Shown here one piece after another: positions 38,801 to 49,154 of a DNA stretch of 64,000 bases. Both the position numbers and the translations under genes were made by a program. Every line of letters begins with the position of its first letter. Positions within the stretch are counted from its first letter, which is position 1. The stretch is taken from the NCBI RefSeq assembly GCF_007858445.1, contig NZ_VIGV01000001.1:124001-188000 (forward strand), in the 5' to 3' direction. A model generated the notes under the pieces. The model saw nothing but the letters and a program-made list of their open reading frames with translations. It did not search any database and was not told the origin of the DNA. This DNA comes from Tsukamurella sputi. Its GTDB lineage: Bacteria > Actinomycetota > Actinomycetes > Mycobacteriales > Mycobacteriaceae.

Positions 38801-39038
38801 CGTAGCCGGTCAGGAGGTGGCCGTAGTGCGGCAGGCCGTTGGCGAAGGGCGGGCCGTCGTAGAAGACGAACTCCTCCGACTGGGAGCGGTTCGCGATCGA
38901 CCTGCGGAAGGTGTCGTTCTCGGCCCAGTACGCGAGCACGCGTTCCTCGAGATCGGGGAACGACGGTGCGCCCGTCCGGGCGGGGCCGTCGTCGTCGCGG
39001 GTCATATCGACCAGCGGATAGGGGCGCTTCTCACTCAC
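35889..39038 (-). CDS. ileS: Isoleucyl-tRNA synthetase
   Basis: A 1049-residue class I synthetase, the length of the actinobacterial type. The HIGH-type motif is in [20 protein letters not shown] is in [12 protein letters not shown], and the editing domain lies between. The C-terminal half binds tRNA. The GTG at 39036-39038 follows AGGAG; that ribosome site lies in a hairpin of the upstream T-box, so isoleucine supply controls translation. It is followed closely by dinB. Confidence 0.97.
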   Translation of the reverse strand: MSEKRPYPLVDMTRDDDGPARTGAPSFPDLEERVLAYWAENDTFRRSIANRSQSEEFVFYDGPPFANGLPHYGHLLTGYVKDLVPRYQTMRGKKVDRRFGWDTHGLPAELEAERQLGIKDKSEIETMGVEKFNDYCRSSVLRYTEEWRQYVTRQARWVDFDNDYKTLDLDFMESVMWAFKTLHEKGLIYQGYRVLPYSWYEQTPLSNQESKLDDAYKMRQDPAVTVGMPLKTKGTPLEALDGVEALIWTTTPWTLPSNLAIAVHPDLDYVHVVGQDGKEYLLAEARLGQYARELGESPEVKGRYKGRDLEFAAYEPPFDFFAGHPKSHVTLLADYVTTDSGTGVVHLAPAFGEEDMDLATGKYGIEVVQPLDPGGKFTSAVPPYEGLQVFDANPVIAKDLKAKGRLLRHETIEHSYPHSWRSGQPLIYMAVPSWFVEVTKIIPRMLELNQDITWNPAHIRDGQFGKWVEGARDWNISRNRYWGAPIPVWVSDDPAYPRVDVYGSLDELERDFGVRPTNLHRPYIDELTRPNPDDPTGQSTMRRVPEVLDCWFESGSMPFAQVHYPFENQEWFDSHFPGDFIVEYNGQTKGWFYNLHVLATALFDSAAFRTVAAHGIVLGHDGLKMSKSKRNYPDVNEVFNRDGSDAMRWFLMASPILRGGNLVVTEQGIRDGVRQTLLPLWNAYSFLQLYAEKPATWRTDSQDVLDRYILAKLAQTRDAMTEALDTCNIADACEELRLFVDALTNWYVRRSRARFWDGSDAGAFDTLYTVLETTCRLAAPLLPMATEAMWRGLTGGESVHLTDWPSASELPADPELVATMDEVRDVCSVASSVRKANKLRVRLPLHTLTVAGPGAEKLAPFASIIADEVNVKDVQVSPDADRYGKVEIAVNARAAGPRLGKDVQTVIKAVKSGDYEVVDGAVVAAGIALQDGEYTRKLVAAAPDSTAELPDGAGLVVLDLTVDAELEAEGWAKDRIREIQEARRAAGLDVSDRIALVLDVPAEHLAAAQAHKDLIAGEVLATSLEFAPLVGDADAVDLGDGVRARLTRA

Positions 39039-39044
39039 GGTGAC

Positions 39045-39260
39045 TCCTCGTGCCGTCTACTACCAGCACGGGGACGACGCCCGGCCCTGTAGCCGGACTC
39101 CGCGGTACCACCCCGCTTGCGCCTCCCGGTGTCCCGGGGCGACGCCACTTGAACCGGGCTGTGACGGGCCCACCCGTCCGGTTCTACTGGGACCCGCAGG
39201 CGGGCCCGTTCTTCCGGATGCTCCCCGGTGATGGCCGGATCAACGCAGTGCTGTCCCAAG
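39045..39260 (-). promoter_or_regulatory. Translational ileS T-box riboswitch
   Basis: The RNA read on the minus strand carries the T-box core GGGGTGGTACCGCGG (39100-39114), which holds the bulge that pairs with the uncharged tRNA end. Further upstream, CCGG-CCATCA-CCGG forms a very short stem I, whose loop holds an ATC isoleucine specifier (39230-39232). Downstream, TCCCCGTGC (39066-39074) can pair with GCACGAGGA (39045-39053), hiding the ribosome site of ileS. This is the ultra-short, translation-controlling class known from actinobacterial ileS leaders. Confidence 0.92.
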
Positions 39261-39279
39261 GATAGCGCTCAGTGCAAGG

Positions 39280-39891
39280 TCATTTCTGGTCGGGATCGTC
39301 CGACTCGGGCGGCTTCGGCGGGGTCCACTCCGCACCCCACGCCTGATCGATCCGGATCTGCGGGATCTGGTCGGTCATGTCCGGGTCGTACTTCCCGGGC
39401 GCGAACAGCCCGCGGGTGGCCTCGTCGTCCGTGTCCGCGGGCGACTCGTGCTCCCACCCCGTCGGGCCGCCGAGCGGGCCCATCGCGAACTGGGTCGTCG
39501 GACGGGCGTCGTCGTCCGGAGAGTCGTGACGCCCGAACTCCTCGTGCCCGACGGTGCCGGCCTCCCGGGCCGCGTCGTCGTCCGGCGACTCCGAGGCGGC
39601 CTCGGCGGGCTCACCCTCCGAGGCCGTGGCCGCCGCCGTCTTCGCGGCCGGGGCGTCGTCCTCGTCGGACTCGTCGTCCGACCGGTCCCCCGGACTCCAC
39701 GCGGCGGCGCGGTCACCGTCGGCCTTGTCGCGCTCGCCGCGCCGGTAGGTGAGGACGTCGCCCAGCAGGAGACCGACGCCCACCACCGAGACCACCACGC
39801 AGGCGATCGCGAGCCACAGATTGGCCGTGACGAGGGCGACGATCAGCAGGATGAACCCGATGACCGTCGCCCCCAGTGCCGCTAACAGCAT
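39280..39891 (-). CDS. Two-helix membrane protein with acidic tail, wag31-linked
   Basis: A 203-residue protein with two hydrophobic helices at the N-terminus (about 1-22 and 26-47) and a long acidic, disordered cytoplasmic tail (GDRSDDESDEDD and similar). The tail ends in a conserved-looking DQIPQIRIDQAWGAEW segment. A membrane protein gene follows wag31 in many Mycobacteriales (Rv2144c position, from memory). It is 35 bases after wag31, so co-transcribed. A role in polar growth is inferred from position only. Confidence 0.75.
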   Translation of the reverse strand: MLLAALGATVIGFILLIVALVTANLWLAIACVVVSVVGVGLLLGDVLTYRRGERDKADGDRAAAWSPGDRSDDESDEDDAPAAKTAAATASEGEPAEAASESPDDDAAREAGTVGHEEFGRHDSPDDDARPTTQFAMGPLGGPTGWEHESPADTDDEATRGLFAPGKYDPDMTDQIPQIRIDQAWGAEWTPPKPPESDDPDQK

Positions 39892-39926
39892 GAGAACTCC
39901 GCCCTAGTACCAGCCGGTACCAGCGG

Positions 39927-40754
39927 CTACTTGTACTGCTGGTTGCCGCCGGCGGCGTTGCCGGGATCGTTGAAGTCGCCACCGCGACCCTGGCCGTGAT
40001 CGACCGGGGCGGCGCTGCGCAGCGACTGCAGCTCCTCGAGCTGACCCTCGAGGTAGGTCTTGAGGCGGGTGCGGTACTCGCGCTCGTAGGTCTTGAGCTG
40101 CTCGATCCGACCCTCCAGCACGGTGCGCTGCTGGTTGATGGTGGTCATGATCTCGGTGTGCTTCGACTCGGCCTCGGCCTGCAGCGCGTCGGAGCGCTCC
40201 TGCGCCTGGCGGAGCTGGTTCTCCGACCGGGTCTGGGCGTCGGCCAGCAGCGCGTCGGAGCGCTGACGGGCGTCGGCCAGCATGGCGTCGGCCTTCTGGC
40301 GCGCGTCGGCGACCATGGCCTCCGACTGGGCGCGAGCGTCGGAGACCAGCTTCTCGGCCTCGGAACGCGAGTTGTTCGTCAGGCGGTCGGCGGTCTCCTG
40401 CGCGAGGCCGAGGACCTTGGCGGCGCGCACGTGCGCCTCCTCGGTGGTCGCCGGCGCCGCGGCGGCGGCCGGAGCCGCTGTCTCGGCCAGGGCCGGCGCG
40501 TTCGGCGTCGGCGACGCGAAGGCGACGGTGCTGTCGGCGGACGGCTGCTCGCCGCCGCCGGCGCGGGCCTCGCTGAGCTCGCGCTCCAGCTCGGTGTTGC
40601 GCTGCTGCAGATCGTTGTTCTCGTCGATCAGCCGAGCGAGCTCGGTCTCGACCAGATCGAGGAACTGATCCACCTCGTCCTCGTTGTAGCCGCGCTTTCC
40701 GATAGGCGGCTTGCTGAACGCCACGTTCCGCACGTCGGCGGGTGTCAGCTTCAT
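39927..40754 (-). CDS. wag31: Polar growth protein Wag31/DivIVA
   Basis: A 275-residue coiled-coil scaffold that marks the cell poles and directs wall synthesis there. The N-terminus [20 protein letters not shown] and [14 protein letters not shown] is the lipid-binding DivIVA domain. Then come an Ala/Pro linker and a long coiled coil with repeated [13 protein letters not shown]-type units (about 140-245). The start is preceded by GAGGGGAAA. The 163 bases upstream are AT-rich and probably hold its own promoter. Confidence 0.95.
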   Translation of the reverse strand: MKLTPADVRNVAFSKPPIGKRGYNEDEVDQFLDLVETELARLIDENNDLQQRNTELERELSEARAGGGEQPSADSTVAFASPTPNAPALAETAAPAAAAAPATTEEAHVRAAKVLGLAQETADRLTNNSRSEAEKLVSDARAQSEAMVADARQKADAMLADARQRSDALLADAQTRSENQLRQAQERSDALQAEAESKHTEIMTTINQQRTVLEGRIEQLKTYEREYRTRLKTYLEGQLEELQSLRSAAPVDHGQGRGGDFNDPGNAAGGNQQYK

Positions 40755-40917
40755 AGGTCGTTTCCCCTCAATTCGGCTGCTCGACAGATCTCAAGTCACT
40801 CGGACCAACACTGTAACTAGTGCACATCCTGTCACACCAGACCCGTTTGTTCCTCATCACCCAACAATCACGCAATGAAATGTCCGATTGATGACTCGTT
40901 CGGAACCCCGCCCGGCG

Positions 40918-41208
40918 TTACACGGCGAGACGGCTCACGACCGACTGCGCGACCGCTACCAGCAGGAACAGCACGATGAACGCGAGATCGAGCCGGACCG
41001 GTCCGAGCGGCACCGTCGGAATGATCTTCCGGAGCGCCTTCAACGGCGGATCCGTGACGGTGAACACTCCTTCGAGGAGGATCGCGACGATCCCCTTCGG
41101 GAACCACTCCCGCGCGAAGGACTTCACGACCTCGACCACGAGCCGGACGATCAGGAGGAACCAGAAGATCGAGAGGAGGACGTAGACGACGAGCCAGAAT
41201 GCTTGCAC
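40918..41208 (-). CDS. YggT family membrane protein
   Basis: A 96-residue protein with two membrane helices (about 5-25 and 70-92) and the conserved middle GVFTVTDPPLKALRKIIP. YggT proteins are found next to division genes in many bacteria, and their role is not settled. The GTG at 41206-41208 lies 22 bases after the sepF stop, so sepF and yggT are co-transcribed. Confidence 0.9.
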   Translation of the reverse strand: MQAFWLVVYVLLSIFWFLLIVRLVVEVVKSFAREWFPKGIVAILLEGVFTVTDPPLKALRKIIPTVPLGPVRLDLAFIVLFLLVAVAQSVVSRLAV

Positions 41209-41230
41209 CGGTACAGTCTGCCCGAATCCG

Positions 41231-41905
41231 TCAGCGGTTGTAGAAACCGGTCTCCGCGATGCGGGCGCGGTCCTCCTCGGTCACGTCGATATCGGCCGTG
41301 GCCAGCATGAAGACCTTCGTGGTGATGCGATCGAAGGAGCCGTGCAGCGCGAAGGTCAGGCCGGCGGCGAAGTCGACGAGACGCTTGGCGTCCGCGTTGT
41401 CCATCGCGGTCAGGTCCATGATCACCGGGATGCCCTCGCGGAACCGCTCACCGATCGTGCGCGCCTCCTCGTACGAGGTGGGACGCAGGGTGGTGATGCG
41501 CGACATCGGGTTCTCCTGGCTCAGCACGTCGGCGCGGGTGTCCATCGCCAGCGCACCACGGGTGGACGGTGCGACGGGGCGCGAGGCGTCCCGCAGCGGC
41601 TCCAGGCGCGGCAGCGAGGTCCGAGCGGGCTCGCGGTAGTCGCGCTCGTAGCGGTCGTCGTAGCCGACGCCACGGGCGGCGTAGCCGTCCTCGTAGGCGG
41701 GCTGGTACGAGTCGTACTCGTCGGCGCGCCGGCCGTCGTACGCGTAGCCGCGGTCGCCACGGTAGTCGGAGCGGTAGTCGTCGAAATCGTCGTCGAGGCT
41801 GCGGCGGCCGCGCGGCTGCGGGGTGCCCTCGTCGACGTATCCGTCGTCGTAGGCATCCAGCGGAACCATCCCGAAGTACGCCTTGACCTTGTGCAGAGTG
41901 CTCAT
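41231..41905 (-). CDS. sepF: Cell division protein SepF
   Basis: A 224-residue division protein that tethers FtsZ to the membrane. A short N-terminal amphipathic helix is followed by a Tyr/Arg/Asp-rich linker (residues about 25-110). The SepF domain (about 130-215) contains [39 protein letters not shown] and [16 protein letters not shown] (each a part of one continuous domain). The ribosome site GAGGAAGGG precedes the ATG. No FtsA or ZipA is expected in this order, so SepF is the main FtsZ anchor. Confidence 0.95.
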   Translation of the reverse strand: MSTLHKVKAYFGMVPLDAYDDGYVDEGTPQPRGRRSLDDDFDDYRSDYRGDRGYAYDGRRADEYDSYQPAYEDGYAARGVGYDDRYERDYREPARTSLPRLEPLRDASRPVAPSTRGALAMDTRADVLSQENPMSRITTLRPTSYEEARTIGERFREGIPVIMDLTAMDNADAKRLVDFAAGLTFALHGSFDRITTKVFMLATADIDVTEEDRARIAETGFYNR

Positions 41906-42027
41906 CTTTGCCCTTCCTCGGCGCCTGCATGGGCTGGTGTGACGGTTGTGACTGTCGTTATGGAAGTGAGATTAGTGGGCTGCACCCGCGAATCGTGGTT
42001 CCGACACGCGCACGAATCCCATCGATG

Positions 42028-42771
42028 TCATTTCGTCGTGTCGATCCAGATCACGGAGGCGAGCCGGCCCGTCGGCGCACCCCGGCGATGGGAGAACAAC
42101 GTGGCGTCGCTGATCGTGCACCGCGGGTCCTGCGCGACGGCCGCGACACCCAGATCCTGCAGCTGGCGCCGGATGCCCGCGCGCAGGTCGAGCCCGTCGG
42201 TCCCCTTCTCCGTCCGGCACCGGCTGCCGGGCAGGTGCTGCTCGACGTCGGCGGCCATCGCGGCGGGCACCTCGTACTTGGCGCCGCTCGCCGCGGGGCC
42301 GAGGAAGGCGCCGATGCGCTCGGGACGCGCGCCCAGCTCGCGCATGGTGTCGATCACGGCAGGCACGATCCCGATCCGCGCCCCCACCCGGCCCGCGTGC
42401 ACGGCGGCGAGCACGCCCGCCTCGTCGTCGGAGAGCAGGATCGGGACGCAGTCCGCGGTGAGCACCGCGAGCGCGAGGCCCGGCACGGCGGTCACGAGGG
42501 CGTCGGTGGCCTCCACGGGCTCCGCACGCGGACCGTCGACGACGGTGACGTTGCGGCTGTGGATCTGCTCCATCCAGACCACATGGCCGGGCTCGACGCC
42601 GATCTCGCGCTCGAGGCGCTCCCGGTTCGCCGCGACGGCAGCGGGATCGTCGCCGACGTGGTCGCCGAGGTTGAAGGAGTCGTACGGGGCCTGCGAGGCG
42701 CCGCCCGCGCGGGTGGTGGTCACCCGCCGGACACGGGCCGCAGAGACAGGAGCGTTCGCGGGTTCAGTCAT
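42028..42771 (-). CDS. pgeF: PgeF/YfiH family (multicopper polyphenol oxidase/LACC1-like) protein
   Basis: A 247-residue cytoplasmic enzyme of the CNF1/YfiH-like family. LAVLTADCVPILLS and VLAAVHAGRVGA carry the conserved Cys and His that bind zinc, and FLGPAASGAKYEVP is near the C-terminus. Family members act on purine nucleosides, and PgeF proofreads peptidoglycan composition in E. coli. It lies between ftsZ and sepF, as in related genomes, but with a strong hairpin before it. No ribosome site is seen before its ATG. Confidence 0.9.
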   Translation of the reverse strand: MTEPANAPVSAARVRRVTTTRAGGASQAPYDSFNLGDHVGDDPAAVAANRERLEREIGVEPGHVVWMEQIHSRNVTVVDGPRAEPVEATDALVTAVPGLALAVLTADCVPILLSDDEAGVLAAVHAGRVGARIGIVPAVIDTMRELGARPERIGAFLGPAASGAKYEVPAAMAADVEQHLPGSRCRTEKGTDGLDLRAGIRRQLQDLGVAAVAQDPRCTISDATLFSHRRGAPTGRLASVIWIDTTK

Positions 42772-42785
42772 GTCACAAGACTACT

Positions 42786-42818
42786 GACGGCGCCCCCGGC
42801 AGAGCCGGGAGCGCCGTC
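42786..42818. terminator. Hairpin between ftsZ and pgeF
   Basis: GACGGCGCCCCCGGC (42786-42800) and GCCGGGAGCGCCGTC (42804-42818) pair over 15 bases with one mismatch and an AGA loop. It lies just after ftsZ on the minus strand. There is no long T-run, so it may be a partial terminator or processing site that lowers pgeF and sepF expression relative to ftsZ. Confidence 0.6.
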
Positions 42819-42831
42819 GTCGTAGCAATCG

Positions 42832-43998
42832 TCAGCGGCGGTTCTGCAGGAAGGACGGGACGTCGAGGTCGAAGTCGTCGTCCGACCGGGTCTCGCGGCC
42901 CGCAGGACCCGCCGAGAACGGATCGTTGGCGCGCGCGGGGCGGGCGCCGAAGGGGTTGCCGCGGCGGGCGTCCTCCGGCTCCGCGGCGGCGGCCGCGGGC
43001 TCGGGGGCGGTGTGCTGGCCGCCGATCCGGGTGACGGGGCGGCGCGCCGGCGCGCCGCCGTCGAAGCCCGCGGCGATGACGGTGATCCGCACCTCGTCGC
43101 CGAGGTTGTCGTCGATCACGGTGCCGAAGATGATGTTCGCGTCCTCGTGCGAGGCGCCCTGCACCAGCGAAGCGGCCTCGTTGATCTCGAACAGGCCCAG
43201 GTCGCTGCCGCCCGCGATCGACATGAGCACGCCGTGCGCGCCCTCCATCGAGGTCTCCAGCAGCGGCGAGTTCACCGCGGCCTCGGCCGCCTTGAGCGCG
43301 CGCCCCTCACCGCGCGCCGAGCCGATGCCCATGAGGGCGCTGCCGGCGCCGGACATCACGCTCTTGACGTCGGCGAAGTCGACGTTGATCAGGCCCGGAG
43401 TGGTGATCAGGTCCGTGATGCCCTGCACGCCGTTGAGGAGGACCTCATCGGCGCTCTTGAAGGCGTCGAGCGCGGAGACGCTCACGTCGCCCAGCTGCAG
43501 CAGGCGGTCGTTCGGGATCACGATGAGCGTGTCGCAGGACTCGCGCAGCGACGTGATGCCCTGCTCGGCCTGCTTACCGCGGCGAGCACCCTCGAACGTG
43601 AACGGGCGGGTCACCACGCCCACGGTGAGGGCGCCGAGCTTGCGGGCGATGCTCGCGACGACGGGGGCGCCACCGGTACCGGTGCCACCGCCCTCGCCCG
43701 CGGTGACGAAGACCATGTCGGCACCCTTGAGGAGCTCTTCGATCTCGTCCTTCGCGTCCTCGGCGGCCTTGCGGCCGACCTCGGGATCGGCGCCGGCTCC
43801 GAGGCCGCGCGTGGAGTCACGACCCACATCGAGCTTGACGTCGGCGTCGCTCATGATGAGCGCTTGCGCGTCGGTGTTGATCGCGATGAACTCGACGCCC
43901 TTGAGCCCCTGTTCGATCATGCGGTTGACGGCGTTGACGCCGCCGCCGCCGATGCCGACGACCTTGATGACGGCGAGGTAGTTGTGCGCGGCGGTCAT
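42832..43998 (-). CDS. ftsZ: Cell division protein FtsZ
   Basis: A 388-residue tubulin-like GTPase that forms the Z ring. [13 protein letters not shown] and the tubulin signature [12 protein letters not shown] bind [14 protein letters not shown] holds the catalytic aspartates. A linker leads to the C-terminal peptide [12 protein letters not shown], which binds SepF and FtsW. The ATG at 43996-43998 follows GGGAAGG; five extra upstream codons are open but unlikely. Confidence 0.98.
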   Translation of the reverse strand: MTAAHNYLAVIKVVGIGGGGVNAVNRMIEQGLKGVEFIAINTDAQALIMSDADVKLDVGRDSTRGLGAGADPEVGRKAAEDAKDEIEELLKGADMVFVTAGEGGGTGTGGAPVVASIARKLGALTVGVVTRPFTFEGARRGKQAEQGITSLRESCDTLIVIPNDRLLQLGDVSVSALDAFKSADEVLLNGVQGITDLITTPGLINVDFADVKSVMSGAGSALMGIGSARGEGRALKAAEAAVNSPLLETSMEGAHGVLMSIAGGSDLGLFEINEAASLVQGASHEDANIIFGTVIDDNLGDEVRITVIAAGFDGGAPARRPVTRIGGQHTAPEPAAAAAEPEDARRGNPFGARPARANDPFSAGPAGRETRSDDDFDLDVPSFLQNRR

Positions 43999-44177
43999 GT
44001 TTCGCCTTCCCATGGATGTGAAGTCTGTGCTTCGAGACGAACCCTAAACCTCAACAGAAGGCTTAAAGTTATGTCAAGTAGCTGGTCTGAAACCAAGGTA
44101 GAGGGCCGTACGGCACTTGACTCGTAACCACGTGGGCGTGTCGGGGAAAAACGTTCTCGGTGAGCGGAAGACCACAC
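43999..44177 (-). promoter_or_regulatory. ftsZ leader and promoter region
   Basis: 179 bases between ftsQ and ftsZ, less GC-rich than the genes. On the minus strand TTGACA (44072-44077) and TTGAGG (44049-44054) are possible -35 elements. The stretch between them (TAACTTTAAGCC) resembles the ftsZ promoter region of related genera as I recall it. This gap is the only sizeable break in the chain from murE to ftsZ and allows separate control of ftsZ. Confidence 0.55.
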
Positions 44178-44882
44178 TCAGCGGGTGGTCGGCATGTCCG
44201 GATTGATGACGGTGAACTCCTTGCCGGGACGGGTGAGCACCATCCGCAGCGCCGCGGTCTTGGCCTCGGCCCGGGAGTCGTCGCCCCAGTAGACGACGCG
44301 CTTGTCGCGCAGGACGAACCGCACGTTGGCCGGGGAATCGGCGCCGATCTCGACGATCTGCCCGTGCAGGTCCGGCGGAAGGGACTTGAGCACCGCGATC
44401 GACGCAGTCGTCGACGGATCGTCCGGCTTCGGGTCGTTGACCACGAGCTTGGGCGTGAGGATCGGCGGCTCCCCCACCTTGATGAACGGCACGCCCTTGG
44501 CGTCGACCAGGACGATGCCCGCGGGCCGCTGCGCGTACGCCACCACCTCGCGCTCGACGACCTGCACGACGAGCGTCGACGGGTACTTCACCGTCACGGT
44601 GGCGCGATCGATCCACGGACTCACCGTGATCACCCTCGCCGCGTAGGAATCGCGCTGCGCCGACGTGATCTGCAGCAGCGGCCGCCCCTTGAGCGGTTCC
44701 ACCACCTTCGCGACCTCGTCGGCCGGAGCGTTCGTCGCGCCGGTCACGGAGACGTCGCGCGCCGAGAGCACCGGCGAGAAGTACGCGCCGACGGCGAGCC
44801 CGCCCACGACGATCAGCGCGAGCAGGATCAGCAGCAGGCGCCGCAGACCCGGGACACGCCTACGCGTCGCGGGAGCACTCAC
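44178..44882 (-). CDS. ftsQ: Cell division protein FtsQ
   Basis: A 234-residue bitopic divisome protein. A short cytoplasmic N-terminus and one helix (about 13-35, [20 protein letters not shown]) are followed by the POTRA domain ([20 protein letters not shown]) and the beta domain ([20 protein letters not shown]). It bridges early and late division proteins with FtsL and FtsB-like partners. GTG start overlaps the murC stop (GTGA). Confidence 0.93.
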   Translation of the reverse strand: MSAPATRRRVPGLRRLLLILLALIVVGGLAVGAYFSPVLSARDVSVTGATNAPADEVAKVVEPLKGRPLLQITSAQRDSYAARVITVSPWIDRATVTVKYPSTLVVQVVEREVVAYAQRPAGIVLVDAKGVPFIKVGEPPILTPKLVVNDPKPDDPSTTASIAVLKSLPPDLHGQIVEIGADSPANVRFVLRDKRVVYWGDDSRAEAKTAALRMVLTRPGKEFTVINPDMPTTR

Positions 44883-46369
44883 GCGCCCGCCTCGGCGCCC
44901 CGCTGCGCCAGTGCGTCGAGGATCGTGGGCGCCTGCATCGTCACATCGCCGGCGCCCATCGTGATCACGACGTCGCCCGGCCGCGCGAGGCCGGCGACGA
45001 CCCCCGCCACCTCGGACTGCACGGGCACGTAGCGGCTCGACGCGGTCACCTTCTCGGCGATCCGCTCCCCCGTGATGCCGGGCAGCGGATCCTCGCGCGC
45101 ACCGTAGACGTCGAGCACCACCACCTCGTCGGCCAGGCTCAGGGCCTCCGCGAACTCGGCGGCGAACTGCTCGGTGCGCGAGTACAGGTGGGGCTGGAAG
45201 GCGACGATCACGCGCCCCGGTTCGGCCTGCTTGGTCACCATCTCGGCGGCGGCGGTGAGCACGGCGCGCACCTCGGTCGGGTGGTGCGCGTAATCGTCGA
45301 AGACGCGCACGCCCTGCTCCGTACCGCGCAGCTGGAACCGGCGGTGCACCCCGCCGAAGGCCTCGATGCCCGCGATCGCCTTCGCGATCGGGAAGCCCGT
45401 CGCCGCCACCGCGAGCGTCGCCGCCACCGCGTTGAGCGCCATGTGCTTGCCCGGGACCGAGAGCATCAGCGCGCGCTCGGTGGCGACGCCCTCCTCGTCG
45501 GTGAAGCGCACCTTGAGCATGCCGCCCGTGGCGCGGGGCTTGTAGTCGATCAGCTGCGCCGTCAGGGGCACGTCGGGCGCGAGGTCGTCGCGGCGGCCGC
45601 CCTCGCCGTAACCGAGGACGCGGACACCACGGTCCCGCAGCGTCGCCCAGGTGCGCTGCGCGAGTGCGGCCGAGCCGGGATCGTCGACGCAGACGACGAG
45701 CGTCCCGCCGGGCCGGATCCGCTCGGTGAAGGCGTCGAAGACCGCGACGTACTTCTCCTCGGATCCGAAGAAGTCCAGGTGGTCCGCCTCGACGTTGGTC
45801 ACGACGACGACATCGGGCGAGTACTGCAGCAGCGAGCCGTCGGACTCGTCGGCCTCCGCGACGAAGACCTCACCCGTGCCGTGGAAGGCGTTGGTGCCCG
45901 ACTCGTTGAGCTCGCCGCCCACCGCGAAGGAGGGATTGGCGCCGCAGTGCTGCAGGCCCACGACCGCCATCGACGTGGTGGAGGTCTTGCCGTGGGTGCC
46001 GCTGACGAGCAGGGTCCGGTAGCCGTCCATGAGATCGGCCAGCACCTCGGGCCGCAGGATCACGGGGATCCCCCGGCGCTGCGCCTCGACCAGCTCGGGA
46101 TTGTCCTTGGGGATCGCCGCGTGGGTGGTCACGACCACCGTCGGGCCACCGGGCAGCAGGTCGAGCGCCTCGGGGCTGTGACCGACCTGCACCTGGGCGC
46201 CGCGGGCGCGCAGGGCGATGACGCCGCGGGACTCCTTGGCGTCGGAGCCCGACACCTGGCCGCCGCGAGAGAGCAGGATCCGCGCGATGCCCGACATGCC
46301 GGCACCCCCGATGCCCACCATGTGGACGCGCTGCAGCCGTTCGGGCAGCGCTCCGGTCGAGTCGGTCAC
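44879..46369 (-). CDS. murC: UDP-N-acetylmuramate-L-alanine ligase
   Basis: A 496-residue ATP-dependent ligase adding L-Ala to UDP-MurNAc. The N-terminal Rossmann part has [12 protein letters not shown], the central ATP site [11 protein letters not shown], and the C-terminal domain [15 protein letters not shown]. Its stop overlaps ftsQ and its start overlaps murG (GTGA on both sides), a sign of tight coupling in the dcw cluster. Confidence 0.97.
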   Translation of the reverse strand: MTDSTGALPERLQRVHMVGIGGAGMSGIARILLSRGGQVSGSDAKESRGVIALRARGAQVQVGHSPEALDLLPGGPTVVVTTHAAIPKDNPELVEAQRRGIPVILRPEVLADLMDGYRTLLVSGTHGKTSTTSMAVVGLQHCGANPSFAVGGELNESGTNAFHGTGEVFVAEADESDGSLLQYSPDVVVVTNVEADHLDFFGSEEKYVAVFDAFTERIRPGGTLVVCVDDPGSAALAQRTWATLRDRGVRVLGYGEGGRRDDLAPDVPLTAQLIDYKPRATGGMLKVRFTDEEGVATERALMLSVPGKHMALNAVAATLAVAATGFPIAKAIAGIEAFGGVHRRFQLRGTEQGVRVFDDYAHHPTEVRAVLTAAAEMVTKQAEPGRVIVAFQPHLYSRTEQFAAEFAEALSLADEVVVLDVYGAREDPLPGITGERIAEKVTASSRYVPVQSEVAGVVAGLARPGDVVITMGAGDVTMQAPTILDALAQRGAEAGA

Positions 46370-47460
46370 GACTTCCGCCTCTCCTGTGCCAGTGCGAGGG
46401 CCGCGGCGGCGACGGTGCCCGCCGCGTCGCGGTGCCCGGTGCCGCCGGCCGCGGCGCTCATCGCGGCGAGCCGCTCCGCGTCGGTCGCGAGCGGGATCAC
46501 GCTCTCGCGCACCAGGTCCGCCGTGAAGTCGGCGTCGTCGACGAGGAGTCCGCCACCCGCGGCGACGACCGGCCGCGCGTTGAGCGCCTGCTCGCCGTTG
46601 CCGTGCGCCAGGGGAACGTAGACCGCGGGCAGCCCGACGGCCGCGACCTCGGCCACCGTCATCGCGCCGGAGCGGCAGACGGCCAGGTCGGCGGCCGCGT
46701 ACGCGAGGTCCATCCGCGACAGGTAGGGCACTGCGACGTATCCGGGCACGTCGACGTGCACGGAGTTCTTGGGTCCGTAGGCGTGCAGCACGCCGATGCC
46801 GGCGTCGGCGAAGTCCCGGGCGGCGCCGACGACACCGTCGTTGAGGCGGACCGCGCCCTGGCTGCCGCCGAAGACGAGGACGACGGGCCCGTCGGCCGGG
46901 AGCCCGAAGTGCGCCCGGGCCTCGGCGCGCAGGGCCGCGCGGTCGAGCCCGGTGATCGCGCCGCGCACGGGGATGCCGACCACCTCAGCGGCGACGCCCG
47001 AGCCCGGGACGGCGGCGAAGACCTTCGTGGCCAGCTTGGCGCCGACCTTGTTGGCGACTCCTGCACTGGCGTTGGCCTCGTGGATCACGATGGGCAGGCC
47101 CATGCTCCGGGCCGCGAGGTAGGCGGGCAGCGCGACGTAGCCGCCGAAGCCGACGACCACGTCCGCACCGGTCTCCCGGAGCACCTTCCGGGTCCGGCGC
47201 ACCGCGCCGGTGAGAGTGAAGGGCAGCTTCGCGAGATCCTTGCCGGGCTTCCGCGGCAGCGGTACCGGCGGGATCATCTCGAGCGGGTAGCCGCGCTCGG
47301 GCACCAGGCGGCCCTCGAGGCCCTTCGGCGTGCCGAGAGCGGTGACCGCGGCGTCGGGCTGCAGTGCCCGGACGGCGTCGGCCACCGCGAGCGCGGGTTC
47401 GATGTGTCCTGCGGTGCCGCCACCGGCCACCACCACCGAAACCGATCGAGAGGAACTCAC
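46366..47460 (-). CDS. murG: MurG, UDP-GlcNAc:lipid I GlcNAc transferase
   Basis: A 364-residue GT28 enzyme that adds GlcNAc to lipid I to give lipid II at the inner membrane face. [16 protein letters not shown] (G loop 1), [22 protein letters not shown] (G loop 3) and [15 protein letters not shown] are typical. The GTG at 47458-47460 overlaps the ftsW stop. A GTG one codon upstream and a longer open frame to 47541 exist; the latter lies over the ftsW tail. Confidence 0.95.
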   Translation of the reverse strand: MSSSRSVSVVVAGGGTAGHIEPALAVADAVRALQPDAAVTALGTPKGLEGRLVPERGYPLEMIPPVPLPRKPGKDLAKLPFTLTGAVRRTRKVLRETGADVVVGFGGYVALPAYLAARSMGLPIVIHEANASAGVANKVGAKLATKVFAAVPGSGVAAEVVGIPVRGAITGLDRAALRAEARAHFGLPADGPVVLVFGGSQGAVRLNDGVVGAARDFADAGIGVLHAYGPKNSVHVDVPGYVAVPYLSRMDLAYAAADLAVCRSGAMTVAEVAAVGLPAVYVPLAHGNGEQALNARPVVAAGGGLLVDDADFTADLVRESVIPLATDAERLAAMSAAAGGTGHRDAAGTVAAAALALAQERRKS

Positions 47461-49154
47461 CACGCCCGTCTGCCCTTTTCCTGTCCTCGGCGCCGCTGCT
47501 GCGGCGCGGTCCGCTGCGATCCGGCGCGCTGGCCCCGCCACGGCTCCGACGTGCGCCCCTGCGAGCGCATCGGCGGGAGCTCGCGCCGCGGTGCCTGGCG
47601 CCGGGTCAGATTCTCGTCACCGTACGGGTGTCGATCGTACGGTGACGGGGCCGCCGGCCGCGAAGGCCCACGTCGCGCGGGCATCGGGCGGGGCTGGCGC
47701 GGCGCGGCTCCGCGGCCCGACGGGCGGTCGGGGCGCGGCGGGACGTACGGCAGGGGCTTCGGCAGGCGCAGCAGTCGCCCGGCCCGGCTCTCCCGGCCGC
47801 CGGCGAGCGCGGCGATGGCCTCGGGCTCGTGCCGGGCGGCGTTCGCGAGCAGCCCCATCATGAACAGCACGAGGATGACGGAGTTGCCGCCGGCGGAGAG
47901 CAACGGCAGCTGAATGCCCGTGACGGGCAGCAGGCCCACGACGTAGCCCATGTTGATGATCGCCTGCAGCGCGATCAGGGTCGTGATGGTGGCCGCCATG
48001 AGCCGCAGGAAGGGATCGGCCACCCGGCCCGCGATCCGCATGCCCACCCAGGTCAGGATGCCGAACATGAGGATGACGACGCCCGCCCCGAGGTAGCCCA
48101 GCTCCTCGCCGATGATGGCGAAGATGAAGTCGTTGTGCGCGTTGGGCAGGTAGCTCCACTTGGCGGTGGAGTTGCCCAGGCCGACACCGAACAGCCCACC
48201 GTCGGCGAGCGAGTACCGCGCCTGGTTCGACTGGTAGTTGGCGCCCAGGGCGTCGTCGGTGCGGCCGAGCCACGCCTGCACGCGCGCCGAGCGGTAGCCC
48301 TCCGCCAGCGCGAAGAAGACGCCGAGCAGGGTGAAGACCACGATGAGCGAGGCGATCAGCTTCGACGACAGCCCCGCGTAGTACAGGAGCATGGCGCCGA
48401 TCGCGACGATGATCATGGCGGTCGACTGGTTCGGCTCGGCGACGACCAGCGCGGCCATGAGCACGACCACCGGACCGAGCGGCAGCAGCAGTTCCTTGAG
48501 GTTGCCCCTGCGGCCACGGTCCGCCAGCAGGTGCGCACCCCAGAGGATCAGCGCGACCTTGGCGATCTCCGAGGGCTGCAGGGTGAAGCCGCCCAGGTCG
48601 ATCCAGCGGCGCGCGCCGCCGACCTTCGACCCGACGCCGGGCACGAGCACCGCGGCGAGCAGCGCGATCGAGACGAGCACGCCGCCGAGGGCGACCCGGC
48701 GCAGCAGCGCGGGCCGCAGGTACAGGGCGACGATGAAGGCGACCACACCGAGGCCGACGTAGATCAGCTGGCTGGTGAACTTGTCGTAGGGCGATCCCGT
48801 GGCGCTGATGTCCTCCACCGAGGACGCCGAGAGCACCATGATCAGGCCCATGACCGTGAGTACGGCGGTCAGCCCGAGCACCAGGTGGAAGGAGGCGAGC
48901 GGCCGGCGCAGCGCCGTCACGAGCCCCACGGCGGCGTTCCGCAGCAGGGAGGCGCCGCTCCGGGCGACGTCGGCGCCCGAGCGCGCCGCGGAGGCGGCGG
49001 CCGCCCCGCGGGATCCCACGCCGGCACCGCCGGTCGATGCGCCGGTGTCCTGGGGCTGCGCGTCGAACTCGGTGCTCTCGGGGGCGTTGATACCGCCGGG
49101 TGCGATGTCGGTGTCGGTGTCGGAGCTGGTGGCGGCCTTGCCGGCGCGGCTCAC
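47457..49154 (-). CDS. ftsW: FtsW, SEDS peptidoglycan glycosyltransferase
   Basis: A 565-residue SEDS-family polymerase with about ten membrane helices that acts with the class B PBP at the septum. Its core contains [33 protein letters not shown] and [15 protein letters not shown]. It is long for the family because of a disordered N-terminus (about 80 residues) and a very basic, Pro/Arg-rich C-terminal tail of about 110 residues, probably cytoplasmic. Overlaps of 4 bases link it to murD and murG. Confidence 0.96.
   Translation of the reverse strand: MSRAGKAATSSDTDTDIAPGGINAPESTEFDAQPQDTGASTGGAGVGSRGAAAASAARSGADVARSGASLLRNAAVGLVTALRRPLASFHLVLGLTAVLTVMGLIMVLSASSVEDISATGSPYDKFTSQLIYVGLGVVAFIVALYLRPALLRRVALGGVLVSIALLAAVLVPGVGSKVGGARRWIDLGGFTLQPSEIAKVALILWGAHLLADRGRRGNLKELLLPLGPVVVLMAALVVAEPNQSTAMIIVAIGAMLLYYAGLSSKLIASLIVVFTLLGVFFALAEGYRSARVQAWLGRTDDALGANYQSNQARYSLADGGLFGVGLGNSTAKWSYLPNAHNDFIFAIIGEELGYLGAGVVILMFGILTWVGMRIAGRVADPFLRLMAATITTLIALQAIINMGYVVGLLPVTGIQLPLLSAGGNSVILVLFMMGLLANAARHEPEAIAALAGGRESRAGRLLRLPKPLPYVPPRPDRPSGRGAAPRQPRPMPARRGPSRPAAPSPYDRHPYGDENLTRRQAPRRELPPMRSQGRTSEPWRGQRAGSQRTAPQQRRRGQEKGRRAW

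Noticed and set aside
34572-39092. Plus-strand open frame of 1506 codons opposite dinB and ileS
   Set aside because: Crosses two well-supported genes and the T-box and has no recognisable domain; explained by GC-skewed codon use on the other strand.
39035-39259. 74-codon minus-strand frame in the ileS leader
   Set aside because: Lies entirely on the T-box structural elements and is not protein-like.
44107-44116. GCCGTACGGC palindrome upstream of ftsZ
   Set aside because: Ten bases of GC-rich palindrome are expected by chance in this genome and nothing else supports a site.
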